Part shown: one piece after another, positions 34,431 through 45,690 of the stretch
How the letters are laid out: each line of letters starts with the position of its first letter
Numbering within the stretch: position 1 is the first letter of the stretch
Assembly (NCBI RefSeq): GCF_003265705.1
Contig: NW_020312828.1
Coordinates: forward strand, 56,091,961 to 56,155,960
DNA: 64,000 nucleotides
Direction: 5' to 3'
Source: Callorhinus ursinus
Taxonomy: Eukaryota > Chordata > Mammalia > Carnivora > Otariidae
Position numbers and translations under genes: made by a program
Notes under the pieces: generated by a model
What the model was told of the DNA's origin: nothing
What the model saw: only the letters and a program-made list of their open reading frames with translations
The model's database searches: none

Positions 34431-36160
34431 AATCGTTTATCAATCTATCTATATCTCATTATAATAAATAAACTAAATTGACTTATGTAGAAAACTAAAT
34501 CAAATAAATAAGCAAAGAAAGACATTGGGTGGTATCATATAATGATGTAAGCCTAAAGCACTTAGGAAAGGAATTAAAGGAAGGAAGGAAACTGGTGTGG
34601 AAGCAGAAATGAGGACCTGGTAGCAAAGACAATACCTACCCAAGCCGCTGTATGAGAGAGCTAAGGACAAAGAATGTCCTCAGGAAAGAGCTCTATTTCC
34701 TAAGAGAAAGAAGGAAATAGTTCAATAGAAAACTATTTCAGGGAAAAGGGAATTTGGCTTATGAGGGTTGGGAAGATACAAAGTAAGAGTATTGCAGGAG
34801 TTGAGAAATGGAGTTAGATGAAAGATTTATAGAACTGAGTGGGGGAAGAGACTATGTGCTAAGGAAAGACTTGGATCCCTTAAGATCTTTGAGTTCCTTG
34901 TATACTGAGGTAAACCAAGTTAGAGGGTAAATCAGAACTTTCCACGATGAGGACAAAATGATGAAACTTAGTGGTTAATAGGCAGTAAGGGTGGAGGTTT
35001 TGTTAGGAATATACAGAACTCCTAAGTCTTATCTCAAAATGTTGGTCTTATTTATTTGGAGCAATCTCTGGTAAAGCAAACTCCCTTTTCTATGATGTTA
35101 CCTTCCTGAACATCCACCCAAAAATTTTTAGAGTATGACAAACATTTGCTCATTGTCCACTAGACTTTAATGGGCTTCTTTTGAGAGAAAACTCTCAACA
35201 CTGAGAAACTTCTATCATTAGCAAATGGGTTTCGTTTCCCTCTCTCTCTCTCTCTCTCTCTCTGATGACCTGACTTGATCTTAAATTACTCTGATTATCT
35301 TCAGGATGAACAAAGTGTACACTCCTTAATGAACTGGGATCTGCATTTTCTTGATCCTCATCTTTTCCACAGATATCATTACTCAACTGTATCGATAACT
35401 GCTATGCTGCCTTAACTTCCCAGCCTCTACCACATGTGGTTACCTCTTTCCAGGACCTCCCTTATAATTCCTTTGCCTGTCTAATGCCTTTTCAATTGAA
35501 AAGACTCAGTTAACCTTACCTCCAGATGCCTGACCCTAAATCTCAAAAGCGATTCAAGGCTTAAAGGCTGCCATAGCAACCTGGCTTTATGGCTGCAAAC
35601 TACTATACACTAGAATCAACTGCTATACTATACATTCCTTGTCTGTTTCGCATCAAATGATATTCAGGTTGGGTATTATTGATAAGGAAACTATTGTATT
35701 AAAGGGGGAAAAACACATGCTAAGGATAAGTTCACAAAATTTATGTGAAGGATTTGTACAGTAACAACCATATGGTTGTCCTTAGAAATACTTGATAGGG
35801 AATACTATTGCAAATAGGATTACAGTTTAGAACAATTCTAAAATGGGGTCAGTGGCTACAAAAACGTTTTTCTTGTCACTACAAATATGATGTATAACAA
35901 GATCAAAATTTGAATAAGATAATGTAAATTCCAGCCAAGATTAGTGTCAAAACCACTCAAATTTGTCTGAATTTCAAGAGCCCTTTTTTTAGAGAATCAA
36001 AAAAAAAATTAAGAAAGGAAGAAGCAGGTGCAGAGCATCACATGATTAGTTAAAGCAGTTTTTAAGGAGAAATTGTGGTGGAGTTTGGGGGAGTTTTGAA
36101 TATAAGCTAAGAATGCAATCATCAGGAGAAAAAAATGTTTAAGGGGGTGATGATATGAGC
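34431..36160. other. Unassigned DNA
   Basis: No gene. Contains a short GGAA run near 34580 and the CT run at 35239. Confidence 0.5.
35239..35263. repeat. (CT)n microsatellite
   Basis: About twelve CT units. Confidence 0.93.
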
Positions 36161-36164
36161 TCAA

Positions 36165-36543
36165 CTCTATCAATGCAAAATTTATGTGGTGCAGTCCTAA
36201 CCCAGTACCTCCGAATGTGATGACTGTATTTAGGTATAGGGCTTTTAAGGAGGAAATTAAGGTAAATTGAGGACCTCTGGGTAGACCCTAATCCAATATG
36301 ACGAGGGTCGTTATAAGAAGAGGAGGTTAAAACACAGACATCCTCACACAGAGATGACCATGCAAAGATATCAGAGGAAGCTGGCCATCTATAAGTGAAG
36401 GAGAGAAGTTTTAGAAGAAACCAGCCTTGCCAACACATTGATCTCAGACTTGTATTCTCTCAGACTATAAGGAAATCAGTTTTTGTTGTGTAGGCTACCC
36501 AATTTGTGATATTTTGTGCGATGGCAGCCCTGGAAAACTAATA
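36165..36543 (+). mobile_element. ERVL-MaLR LTR (MLT1-like), solitary
   Basis: LTR order is well kept: 'cctccgaatgtgatgactgtattt', 'aaggtaaattgagga', 'gaccctaatccaatatgacgag', 'ttataagaagagg', 'agaagaaaccagccttgcc', 'attgatctcagacttgtatt', and the end 'gcgatggcagccctggaaaactaataca'. No second LTR or internal genes are present. Confidence 0.87.
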
Positions 36544-38124
36544 CAAGTGGTTAAAATTAAATATAAGTAGTTTTCCTGAAAATGATTATCTTGACAACCA
36601 CACTGGCTTAATAATTTTTGTTGCTGAAGATGATGGTTTGGTTGTAATTAGGGTAGATTAACTAAATGTTTATGAATCCCTGTTGCCTTTCCCATTCTGA
36701 CAAAGACTATTCACTTGGTGGCTTTCTTCAGTTAGTGTTAGTAGATAGGGGAAGCTAGGTAGATTGCTTTCTCTCTCTTCCTGCTACTAAAGACCTCTGA
36801 GCCTACTCAAAAGAGGGAAGAAAGAGGAAAATAGTGTTCATTATAAACTTACCTATAGCGATTTTATTCATTGATTTAGCTTAAATGTTATAAAAATATA
36901 TGGCTACATATAACAATGGATTTATTATTTTTTTTCGTTTTATGATTGATTGACTCAGTGCATGTGTGGTAAATGCCCCAATGACAATAGTTATTGAAAA
37001 AAAATATTGTAAGTGCATGAGGTAATTAAATAACCCAAAGAGAAGGTATTATATTGAACATACAGTTACCAAAATGTAAACTGTCTATAAAGATAGACTG
37101 ACTTTAGATCATTGTATTTGTAAGTGTCATTTAGAATAATGTGAGGTTATTACACACAAAATTTTGCATTATTTCTTTATAAAATTTAGTTTATACTATT
37201 TACTCCAGAATTATAAATGCATATTGTAATAGGAAGCGTTGAAATCAACTTAATAGGGTGAATATGAGAATCTTTTAATTAATTTCATAAAAGATCTGTA
37301 GTTAACATTATTAATTAGTCTAGTTGATTGATAACATGTTTATAGTAATTTCAAAATCATTTTTCTGGGTACGTTTAACACCTGGTCAAGATTTCAATTA
37401 CGAACATCTTTAAAAAACTGCAATTTAGGAGTAATAAAATGTTGAAGAACTGCTACCTAATAGGAAACATTAGTGGGTCAGATTTTTTTCAAAGCTGATT
37501 TTTCACTTCGTGTTAAAGTGGGGCTCTGAGGTGGCACTTTTATTTTTAAAAAATTAGTGCATTTGAGAAAAGTGAGAGATTAAAGAAAAGCAAGACTTAA
37601 TTCTATATGAAAAGAATACAGTTTTAGAAGATCCATTGCAAATCCAGGCAACTCATATTTTATTGTGTAATTCAAATTGTTCATTTCATTAATATTTAAC
37701 AGGATGTCTGTGTATTCCCTTTTTGCTCTGGCCATTGAAAAATGACATGTGAAAATAACTATACTTCAAGCAGAAACATTTTAAATAAATGACTAATGTC
37801 TAAAATAATACATATTAAAAAGCACATGTTTTTAAGATATTCAAATTTTAAATTAGGAGTATGTACATTTTAATGGAAGATTCAGTAACTTGATGGTATG
37901 GTTTTAATTATTTCTAAGAATGATAGATACATTTTCATTGTTTATTGTAAATTGAAAAAGCAAAGCATACTTTTTTTTTCAAATGCAACCTGTTTAATAA
38001 CATCTTTTAGCAAAAAATATTTGTCAGTTTTTTATTGAGATGCAATTAATATGTCAATTTAGTAATAATGGCACACACTATCCATGCATGTATACATATA
38101 TATATATTTTACTAACAGTTTACA
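36544..38124. other. Unassigned AT-rich DNA
   Basis: Nothing recognised. A short TA run lies near 38095. Confidence 0.5.
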
Positions 38125-38235
38125 TATTTTATTCATTTAATACTTACAAAACCTTATAAATTAACTTTTTGCTAATATCCCATTTCAGAGTGATAGTAGA
38201 TGAAGCACAAAGAGATTAATTAGGTTAATATGTGT
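38125..38235 (-). mobile_element. MIR SINE, antisense
   Basis: 'ttcatttaatacttacaaaacctta', 'gctaatatcccatttcagagtgat' and 'agcacaaagagattaattag' match the antisense MIR core. Confidence 0.55.
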
Positions 38236-38786
38236 CTTTTTATTTCACATGGGAGAACTCTGACACATAATTTGAACACTTCAATACTTAAGAGTTATGT
38301 AACTATAAATTTTATCTGCTGTACTTTTGAATAAATTATTGTATCAACATTATACATATAACCTCTCATGATGCGCTTTCTGGTTTTATCTGTGCACTAT
38401 TTTAACCATAATACAAACAAGAACCCTTTCACACTTATCTAAGATATTGCCCTGCCCTCATCACTGGCAGAGTTTCAAACACAGAGAAGAAACAGAGGCC
38501 AAATGGCTCATATTGTCAGTAATTTAATAACTCAGCTTTGTCACTGGAGTCTTAACTTGGTTCCAAGACTTTTCTATTATTTGCATTAGATTGAACGTTA
38601 CATCGCATACTACCACTAAGCTGAATCCTCCTCTTTGTTCCTAAAATAGCTTTCTCTCCGTGAGAATTTGAACCTTGTCCTTACAACTTCATCGTTAAAA
38701 TTGCTGAATCCCTGTTTCTATGACTATTTTACTGAAAAATCCATACTGTGTTTTTATTTATCTAGGACTCTCAAAATTCTATCTTT
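38236..38786. other. Unassigned DNA
   Basis: Nothing recognised. Confidence 0.5.
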
Positions 38787-38804
38787 GACACATTTTATAT
38801 TTTA

Positions 38805-38993
38805 TTTTTTTAAAGATTGTATTTATTTATTTGACAGAGACAGTGAGAGCAGGAACACAAGCAGGGGGAGTGGGAGAGGGAGAAGCAGGCCTCCCGCGGA
38901 GCAGGGAGCCCAATGTGGGACTCGATCCCAGGACCCTGAGACCATGACCTGAGCTGAAGGCAGACGCTTAACGACTGAGCCACCCAGGCGCCC
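38805..38993 (-). mobile_element. Can-SINE, antisense, full length
   Basis: Tail, body ('aagcagggggagtgggagagg'), reversed B box ('gactcgatcccagg') and A box, ending CCACCCAGGCGCCC. The perfect 18-bp target-site duplication GACACATTTTATATTTTA is at 38787-38804 and 38994-39011. Confidence 0.97.
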
Positions 38994-39011
38994 GACACAT
39001 TTTATATTTTA

Positions 39012-40206
39012 AAGACTATTTATTTAGAGCAGTGTTAGGGTCACAGCAAAATTGAGAGAAAAGTACAGAGATTTCCCATATAACTTCTGCCCCCACACAT
39101 GTAGAAACTCCTCAATTATCAACATCTATCAGAGGGGAGCATTTATTACAATTGATGGTCTTACAATGGCACACTGTAATCACCCAAAATTCATAGTTTA
39201 CATTATGTTCGCTCATGCTATTGTACATGATATGGGTTTGGATTTATGGATAATGACATTTATCCATTATTACAGTATTATACAGAGTACTTTCACTGCC
39301 CGAAAACTCCTCTGTGTTCCTCTTATTCATCACTCGCACAACCCTCAAAACCTGGAAACCACTGATCTTTTTACTATCTCCATAGTTTTGACTTTTCCAG
39401 AATGTCCTTTCTTTGGAATCATACACTATTATAGCTTTTCCAGATTGGCTCCTTTCACATAGCAATACACATTTAAGGTTCCTCCATGTCTTTCCATGGC
39501 TTGATAGCTCATTTAGTTTTAATGTTGAATAATATTCCATTGTCTAGATGTTCCACAATTTATTTATTCACTCACCTGCTGAAGGACATTTTGGTTGCTT
39601 CCAAGTTTTGATGATTATGAATATAGCTGCTATAGACATCTGTGTGTAGGTTTTTGCATGGACATGAATTTTCAACATCTTTGGGTAAATACCAAGCAAT
39701 ACAATTGCTGGATCATATGGCAGAGTATGTGAATTTTGTTAAAAAACTACCAAACTGTTCTCCAAAGTGGCTGTACCATTTTGCATTCCCACTGGCAATG
39801 AGTGAGAGTTCCTGTTGCTATACATCCCTGCCAGGACTTGAATGTCTTCAGCGTTCTTGATATTGGCCAATCTACTAGGTGTATGTTGGCAACACATTGC
39901 TGTTTTAATTTGCATTTAATCTGCATTTCCCTGATGACATTTTATTTGTCATCTGTTAATGTTTTTGGGAGCTGTTAAGACCTCTGTCCTGTTTTTCTTT
40001 TTCTTTTCTTCTTGTTGAGTTTTAAGTGTTCTTTGTTTATTTTCAATAACAGTCCTTTATCAGATGTGTTTTTTTTTGCAAATGTTTTATCCCAATCAGT
40101 GGCCTGTCATATTTTCTTAACTTTGTTGTCCAGAGTAGAATTTTTAAAATTTTATTGATGCCCATCTTATCAATTATTTTCATGATTGATTGATTTTTCT
40201 AAGAAA
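39012..40206 (-). mobile_element. L1M (L1MC-like) 3' UTR and ORF2 tail, antisense
   Basis: Closely follows the antisense L1MC 3' end: 'attgagagaaaagtacagag', 'accactgatctttttactat', 'ccattgtctagatgttccac', 'aaagtggctgtaccattttg' and 'tttccctgatgacat'. The frame at 39244-39540 on the minus strand is a 3'-UTR shadow. Confidence 0.88.
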
Positions 40207-40212
40207 CTTAAC

Positions 40213-40422
40213 ATTTTTTTAAAAGATTTTATTTATTCATTTGAGAGAGAGAGAGAGAGAGAGAGCACGAGCAGGGGGGAGGAGCAGAGGGAGAGGGAGG
40301 GAAAGGGAGAAGCAGACTCCCTGCAGAGCAGGAAGCCAGAAGAATGACTCAGTCCCAGGACCCCCAGGATCATGACCTGGGCCAAAGGCAGATGTTTAAC
40401 CAACTGAACCACCCAAGTGCCC
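40213..40422 (-). mobile_element. Can-SINE, antisense, at the ORF1/ORF2-tail junction
   Basis: Tail 'aaaagattttatttattcattt', a GA-rich body, reversed A box 'aaccaactgaaccaccca', ending AAGTGCCC. Somewhat diverged, with no clear target-site duplication beyond CATTTTT. Confidence 0.92.
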
Positions 40423-40429
40423 TTCTCTT

Positions 40430-41220
40430 TCATTTTTAAAGGATAATTTTGCAGTGTACAGAACTCTGTTTTCTTCTCTTAACATTAAATATTTCACTCC
40501 AATCTCTTATATGCATGGTTTCTGAGGGGTTGGATGTAATTCTAATCTTTATTTCTCTGTAGTTAAGGTTTTTTCCTCTTGTATCTTTTAAGATTTGTTC
40601 TTTATTTATTTTATGGAGTTTGAAAGTAACATGCCTCACTGTTGTTTTTCTGGGCAGTTTTCCTGCTTAGTGTTCTTTGTGCTTCCTGAAACTGTGGTTT
40701 GGTGTTTAACATGAATTTAGGAAATTTTGTCATTATTATTTCAAATATTTCTTCTGTTCTTTTCTCTCTTCCCTTTTGGGATTCCCATTAGGCATATGTT
40801 GTCGCTTCTTTTGTAGTTGTCCCACACAGGGACAAGTTCTGGTTTTATTTTTGTTTTTCAGTCTTTATTTGCTTTTTAGTTTTGAAGGTTTCTAAGGAGA
40901 TATTCTGAAGCTCAGAAACTCCTCAGCTGTGCTCAGCCTACTAAGCCCACTAAAATCAATCTTCATTTTTGTTATGATTTTTATCCTGGTATCTTTTTGG
41001 TTCTTTCTTAGATTTTCCATTTCTTCTGCTTCCATTGCTCATTTGTTCTTGCATGCTGATTATCTATTTGAGCCCTTATCATGTTAATCATAGTTGTTTT
41101 AAATTCCCTGGTCGGATAATTGTGACATCCCCCATTTCTGGTTCAGATGCTTGCTGTCTCTTCAATTGTGTTTTTGCTGTTTGGTATGCCTTGCAATTTT
41201 TTCTTGAAAGGCAGAAATGA
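40430..41220 (-). pseudogene. L1M/HAL1 ORF1 relic
   Basis: ORF1 normally encodes the L1 RNA-binding coiled-coil protein. The plus strand shows the reverse of ORF1 in order: 'cagaactctgttttcttc' near 40459, 'ggttggatgtaattct' near 40528, 'tgcttcctgaaactgtggtttggtg' near 40678, 'ggattcccattaggcatatgttg' near 40779 and 'ttgttcttgcatgctgatta' near 41043. Many stops and indels on the minus strand. It is a fossil. Confidence 0.75.
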
Positions 41221-41239
41221 TATATTGGGTAAAAGGAAT

Positions 41240-42860
41240 GTTATAAATAGTAATTTAGTAATGTGGTGGTGAGGTGGGGGAGGGAGAGGGAGAGGCATTC
41301 CGTAGTGCAAGGGTTATATTACAGGTTTTTAGTGAGCCCTTGTCTCTGTTCTGTGAACATCACAAGTGTTCAAGTGTTTCTCAGTTGTTTTTTTTAACAA
41401 CTGATAATAAATTTATTAAAAAGGTTAATTCAAGCATCTGCATTGGTGACTTCAACTTCCACTCTTGGTTCAGTACTGATGGAAGTGATGTGTTTAGGGG
41501 CCCCTGGGTGGTAATGTATTTAACAATCTCAGAAGGAATGTGCAGGTCAGCGGGTGGCTTGTGAATACTCCTCTGAAAACAATCCCAAAGTCTTAGATCC
41601 TTCACAGGACATCTTCTTGCGGTGGTTCTCAGAGTCTTACAGGCATGAAACTGGTCCTTTCATTCTGAGATTCTTCTTCTTTTTTAAAGATTTTATTTAT
41701 TTGTCAAGAGAGAGTGAGAGAGCACAAGCAGGAGAAGCAGCAGGCAGGGGGGAAGCAGGCTACCCACTGAGCAGGGAGGCAATTTGGGGCTCGATCCCAG
41801 GACTCCCAGATCATGACCCGAGGGGAAGGCAGCTGCTAAACCGACTGAGCCCCCAAGGCATCCCATCACTTTTGAGATTCTTATCCTTTGGGTCCCCCCC
41901 CCCCACTTTTGGCAGGAGAGAATGTCTAGAGTGGGCTGGAGTTGGGGATTTCTCTTCCCTCAGGTCAGTTAGGATCTGATAAAATGCAGCTGCAGGGGAG
42001 GTTCTGGTTAACTAGCTTCTCCTGAGGGCAGGCCCTGTTAAGAAGAACAGAATGCTCTGGTGTATTTCAAAATAGTTTCTTTCCCTCTCCCCCTACCCAA
42101 AGCACGGGGTGGGGGTAGGGCGGATTTTTCTCCAGTATTTATTGTGAGAACCTGGTGTGGCTCCTGGAGGAAAATCTCAAGGAACTGTGGAGGGTCTTCT
42201 GTGACTGAGTTCCCCCTGCAGGTTTTATCTCAGAGCTGTTCACTCTGAGCATGCAGTTAATTCTTCGATTACAGTTCAAGTTTTCCTGCACTGGTTCCCG
42301 TGGAGGACTCCCGGTATCTGTGAAAGGAATCTGTTCAGAGCTTCCCCTGCCCAGCCATACTTGCAGACAAAACTCTCGGGGGTCTGCACTCGGCCCTACC
42401 TCTTTCTTTTTCTAGGTCACAGTGCCCTACATTCTTAGAAAGTAGACCCCAACTTCAAAACCTAATTCTTCTCTTCGACCCCCTCCCCACACCCCCGCCA
42501 TGGGTACAGCTTGTAACCCTCTCACATCCTGCAAAACCCTTTAAAAGGCCCAGCCTGCCAAAAACTCCCTGCAACATCTCTCTTGATGTCTGGCCCCTCT
42601 CCTCCCTGGGAGAGTGAATCAACTCTGTCCTGCTTGTTGCTCTACTCTCTGCAATTCTTTGCTGCCCAGGTCGCCAGCCCCCTTAACAGTATGTCTGTCT
42701 GTCTTTCCAGTCTGGGGGGGCAACAGTTTGCCTTGTGTCCTCACCTCCTTTATGGATCCTACACTGTGGACTTTTCAGTCTTCAGAGCTTTTTATTTGTT
42801 TGGATAGGTGGTGATTTCTAAGCTCCTTAGGTGCAGTTTGGAAACTGGAAATCCTTTGAT
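41240..42860 (-). mobile_element. L1M/HAL1 5' UTR, antisense
   Basis: Continues upstream of ORF1 on the minus strand: 'tagtaatgtggtggtgagg' near 41249, 'ggatctgataaaatgcagctgcag' near 41971, and 'tggtgatttctaagctccttagg' near 42808 close to the 5' end. GC content is higher than in the flanks. A Can-SINE sits in it at 41676. Confidence 0.6.
41676..41872 (-). mobile_element. Can-SINE, antisense
   Basis: Tail 'aaagattttatttatttgtc', body, reversed B box ('gctcgatcccagg') and a degraded A box, ending near GGCATCCC. The duplication TGAGATTCTT is at 41666-41675 and 41873-41882. A pure C run lies just after it (41895-41904). Confidence 0.93.
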
Positions 42861-43899
42861 ATGCATTATTCACTTCTGGGCTATTTGCATTATGTACTGT
42901 TAAGCTTTCCTTGTACCGAATGCTTTGCTTACCAGCACATGCTTGTTGTTTCTCCATCACTGCAGTATTCCATTTGGTGTTTTGGATTTTTCAAATCTCC
43001 TGATGACAGCATTACTTGGACAGCCTTTTTCATTACTGAGTACCAACTGACAGGAACATATCTATTGCTAACTGAAATATTGCACCCTGTGCAGCAGGGT
43101 TTATGAGCAGCTTTGCTAATTTGAAGATTGTAAAAGGAAATTAGAGGCTTGCTTTTTATTTCCATGGTCCTACTACAGACATTTTATCAAATAGGAACAC
43201 GAGTTTGAAAATGAAACTGGTTTAAAATAATAAATTAAGCTAAATTAACCATGAAATATAAACCATACAGAAATTAAAAATCCTTTCAAATGATTACTTA
43301 GTTTAAGGCTCAATGAGTATTATTTTCTTCTCTGTGCAGATAATTTTATTGGCCATATCAACATGTTTCATTTTTAGTTTTTCGAGATTTACAGTGTTCT
43401 AGCCATTTGGTAGGTCAATTTGCTTAGTTTTAATTAGGTAATTATACTATAGTCAATAGTGTTGATATCAACAGCATTTTTGCAAATAAATTTCAAAACA
43501 AGGAAATTTTATTATTCCTGGAAAAATTTCACTGAGTGCTCTTCAAAAATCGTGCAAAGGTTTATTTCAATGGTTTTTGACCTGTACAAGCAGACTTAAT
43601 TGAAGAGTTGAGTGCTTTTTTAGTATACTCATTAAGTAATGACAGGTGAACTGAAGACTCAACTAGGTTTTTTTTGGGTATTAACTATAATCTGACTTCA
43701 TCTGGTTAATTGCCTTAGTATTTTTGCTAACTTTACCATGTTTGTATGTATTTTTTAAATAAGGACAAATACAAATTCAAAATCTTAATTCTTGTTGAAA
43801 ATAAGATTTCCTTTTCTTAGAGCATTTACTGTAGAAAACTTGTAATTCTTAATTTTTTCATCTCTGAAATGTATTACATCTTTTTAAAAGTGAATTAAG
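42861..43899. other. Unassigned DNA
   Basis: No gene. The 91-codon frame at 42831-43106 has no domain and overlaps a minus-strand frame of similar length. Confidence 0.5.
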
Positions 43900-44395
43900 C
43901 CCCTTGCCAGCTTTAAGACCCAGAAATGCCATGCTCAAGGACCTGGGAACCATCTCTTTGAAATAGCACCTCTATCTCCCAGTTGTTGTGGGAGTGTAGG
44001 AGCCTAATGTCCATGGGTGCCAAGTTGTACAACTTCCTCTTATACTAGATATGAGAAATTTAAAGCCAATTAAGTGACACAAATGGTCACCCCAGTTACC
44101 GAGTACATTTAGAGTAAGTTGTTCTGACAAATGGTGCTGGTGAGTCCTCTGAGTTGAGGACTAGTTGTTGTTGATCTTGTGAATGCATATGTAATGGGTT
44201 GTATCTTATTGACCATATAAAACGGTGAAACTTCTGTCTTTAAAATCTCTTAGCAATTTACCCGTGATGCAAATCACAATCTGGTTTAATGTTTATTCAA
44301 TCATAAAATTGTTTCTTTTATGTTTGTGGAGAGGTTTTGTGAGATGAGAGGAAATTTTGTTTTTAATTATATTTCCTGACAAATAAAGCTGCTAC
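43900..44395 (+). mobile_element. Probable old endogenous-retrovirus LTR
   Basis: Shows LTR-like architecture: 'ccagctttaagacccagaaatgcc' start region, a TATA-like 'catataaaa' at 44214-44222, and an AATAAA poly-A signal (44382-44387) near the right edge ('acaaataaagctgct'). No internal retroviral genes. The family is not named with certainty. Confidence 0.45.
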
Positions 44396-44598
44396 GTTAT
44401 TCTTAGCATTTGCAATCAAAAAGAAATTGGAGCATGACTAGGAAAGAGCCCTTCAAGTCAACCAATGAAATCAAATGCTATTTCTTTAAAACATTGATAA
44501 TATTAATCTTAAGATATTAACACCTATGCAACTAGTTATTTCATGTTTTGAAGTGTCAGAACTTCAGAGACTCATAACCCACAGAAGTACAAATTTTT

Positions 44599-44811
44599 TT
44601 TTTAAAGATTTTATTTATTTATTTATTTGAGAGAGAGAGAGAATGAGAGATAGCACGAGAAGGAAGAGGGTCAGAGGGAGAAGCAGACTCCCTGCTGAGC
44701 GAGCAAAAATATTTCATCCCACATCGGGATGTGGGACTCGATCCCGGGACTCCAGGATCATGACCTGAGCCGAAGGCAGTCGCTTAACCAACTGAGCCAC
44801 CCAGGCGCCCC
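44599..44811 (-). mobile_element. Can-SINE, antisense, with internal hairpin insertion
   Basis: Full-length copy with the perfect 17-bp target-site duplication CAGAAGTACAAATTTTT (44582-44598, 44812-44828). After 'ccctgctgagc' an unusual segment 44701-44727 replaces the usual AGGGAGCCC and carries an inverted copy (44717-44725) of the adjacent GATGTGGGA (44728-44736). Confidence 0.95.
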
Positions 44812-44828
44812 CAGAAGTACAAATTTTT

Positions 44829-45554
44829 AAAAATACCTTCAAACATAGCTTGTGGTAGCTTTTAGGTTTTTATATTTTCCAAACTGCTAAGTTGCATTGA
44901 ATTTTTTTTAAATAGTTCTTGATCTTGAGCTTATAATTTGAGTGCTTTCCAATTTTTTTTTAATACAAAGCTTAAATTTTCAAATACACAAGTGAGTATG
45001 GGGGAGAGGGAGACATTCTGCCACATTTCTCTATTAGTGTTTGCGTTTCTCATACATTTATACATTATCTGGGAATTAGCTTTATAGCAAAGATCTATGT
45101 AATGTCCAGGTGGTAATTTCTGAAAAGAGCTATATAAAAACTGCATCTTAGGAAATACTTAAATATTAGCCATTAGCAGGTTTATCTCTTTGTAAATCTT
45201 TTAAATTTTGTATCTTTTTAAATATATTCTGTATTTAGAGATAAAATATAATTTAGCAAACTCATATTGAGTACCTGATACTGAGCAAAGTACATTGTTT
45301 TTGATTTTAATGTATTTTTTTCACTTAAGATGTGGACATTTACTTGTGTTTAAAATTATCCTTTAATGATTGTCCTATATCTCCTTCTGTACTAATGTAA
45401 TTCTTCTAGTGGGTCATATTTGTTTTTAAATTCTTACCTTTTTTGTTAATATTGAAATAGACTTGAATATACATTGTAGTGACAGATATTACAGAACTAA
45501 GAAATCAGAGGGGCATTTCTTTACTGTTACTCTTGGGTAGAATATGTTAACATT
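44829..45554. other. Unassigned AT-rich DNA
   Basis: 'aactcatattgagtacctgatactgagcaaag' near 45258 is a weak antisense L2 end. Otherwise nothing. Confidence 0.5.
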
Positions 45555-45690
45555 TATATGACTCAGTTTTCTTGCGGGTGAAATGAGGATAAAAAGACTA
45601 CCTACTTGATAATTTTGTTTAGGACATTAAATGAGTTAGTGCACACGGCACTGTCCCTGGAAATGTGTTTAAGTAAATACCAACGAGTTA
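45555..45690 (+). mobile_element. MIR SINE, sense
   Basis: 'tatgactcagttttcttgcgggtgaaatgagg', 'actacctacttgataattttg', 'attaaatgagttagtgcacac' and 'ggcactgtccctgg' follow the MIR core and 3' end. Confidence 0.75.

Larger units (their letters stand above)
39012..42860 (-). mobile_element. Internally deleted L1M or HAL1-like element, antisense
   Basis: On the minus strand the order is: 5' UTR (about 42860-41240, relatively GC-rich), an ORF1 relic (about 41220-40430), then directly the ORF2 C-terminal end and 3' UTR (40206-39012, L1MC-like, for example 'ttcctccatgtctttccatgg' and 'attgctggatcatatgg' on the plus strand). Nearly all of ORF2, including endonuclease and reverse transcriptase, is missing. 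Two Can-SINEs (40213-40422, 41676-41872) inserted later. This fits a HAL1 (half-L1) or an L1M with a large internal deletion. The left end abuts the SINE duplication at 39011. Confidence 0.7.

Noticed and set aside
39052..39462. 136-codon plus-strand frame
   Set aside because: Lies on the antisense strand of an L1MC-like 3' UTR. A random open stretch.
41554..41979. 141-codon plus-strand frame
   Set aside because: Reads through an antisense Can-SINE and flanking L1M 5' UTR. No protein similarity.
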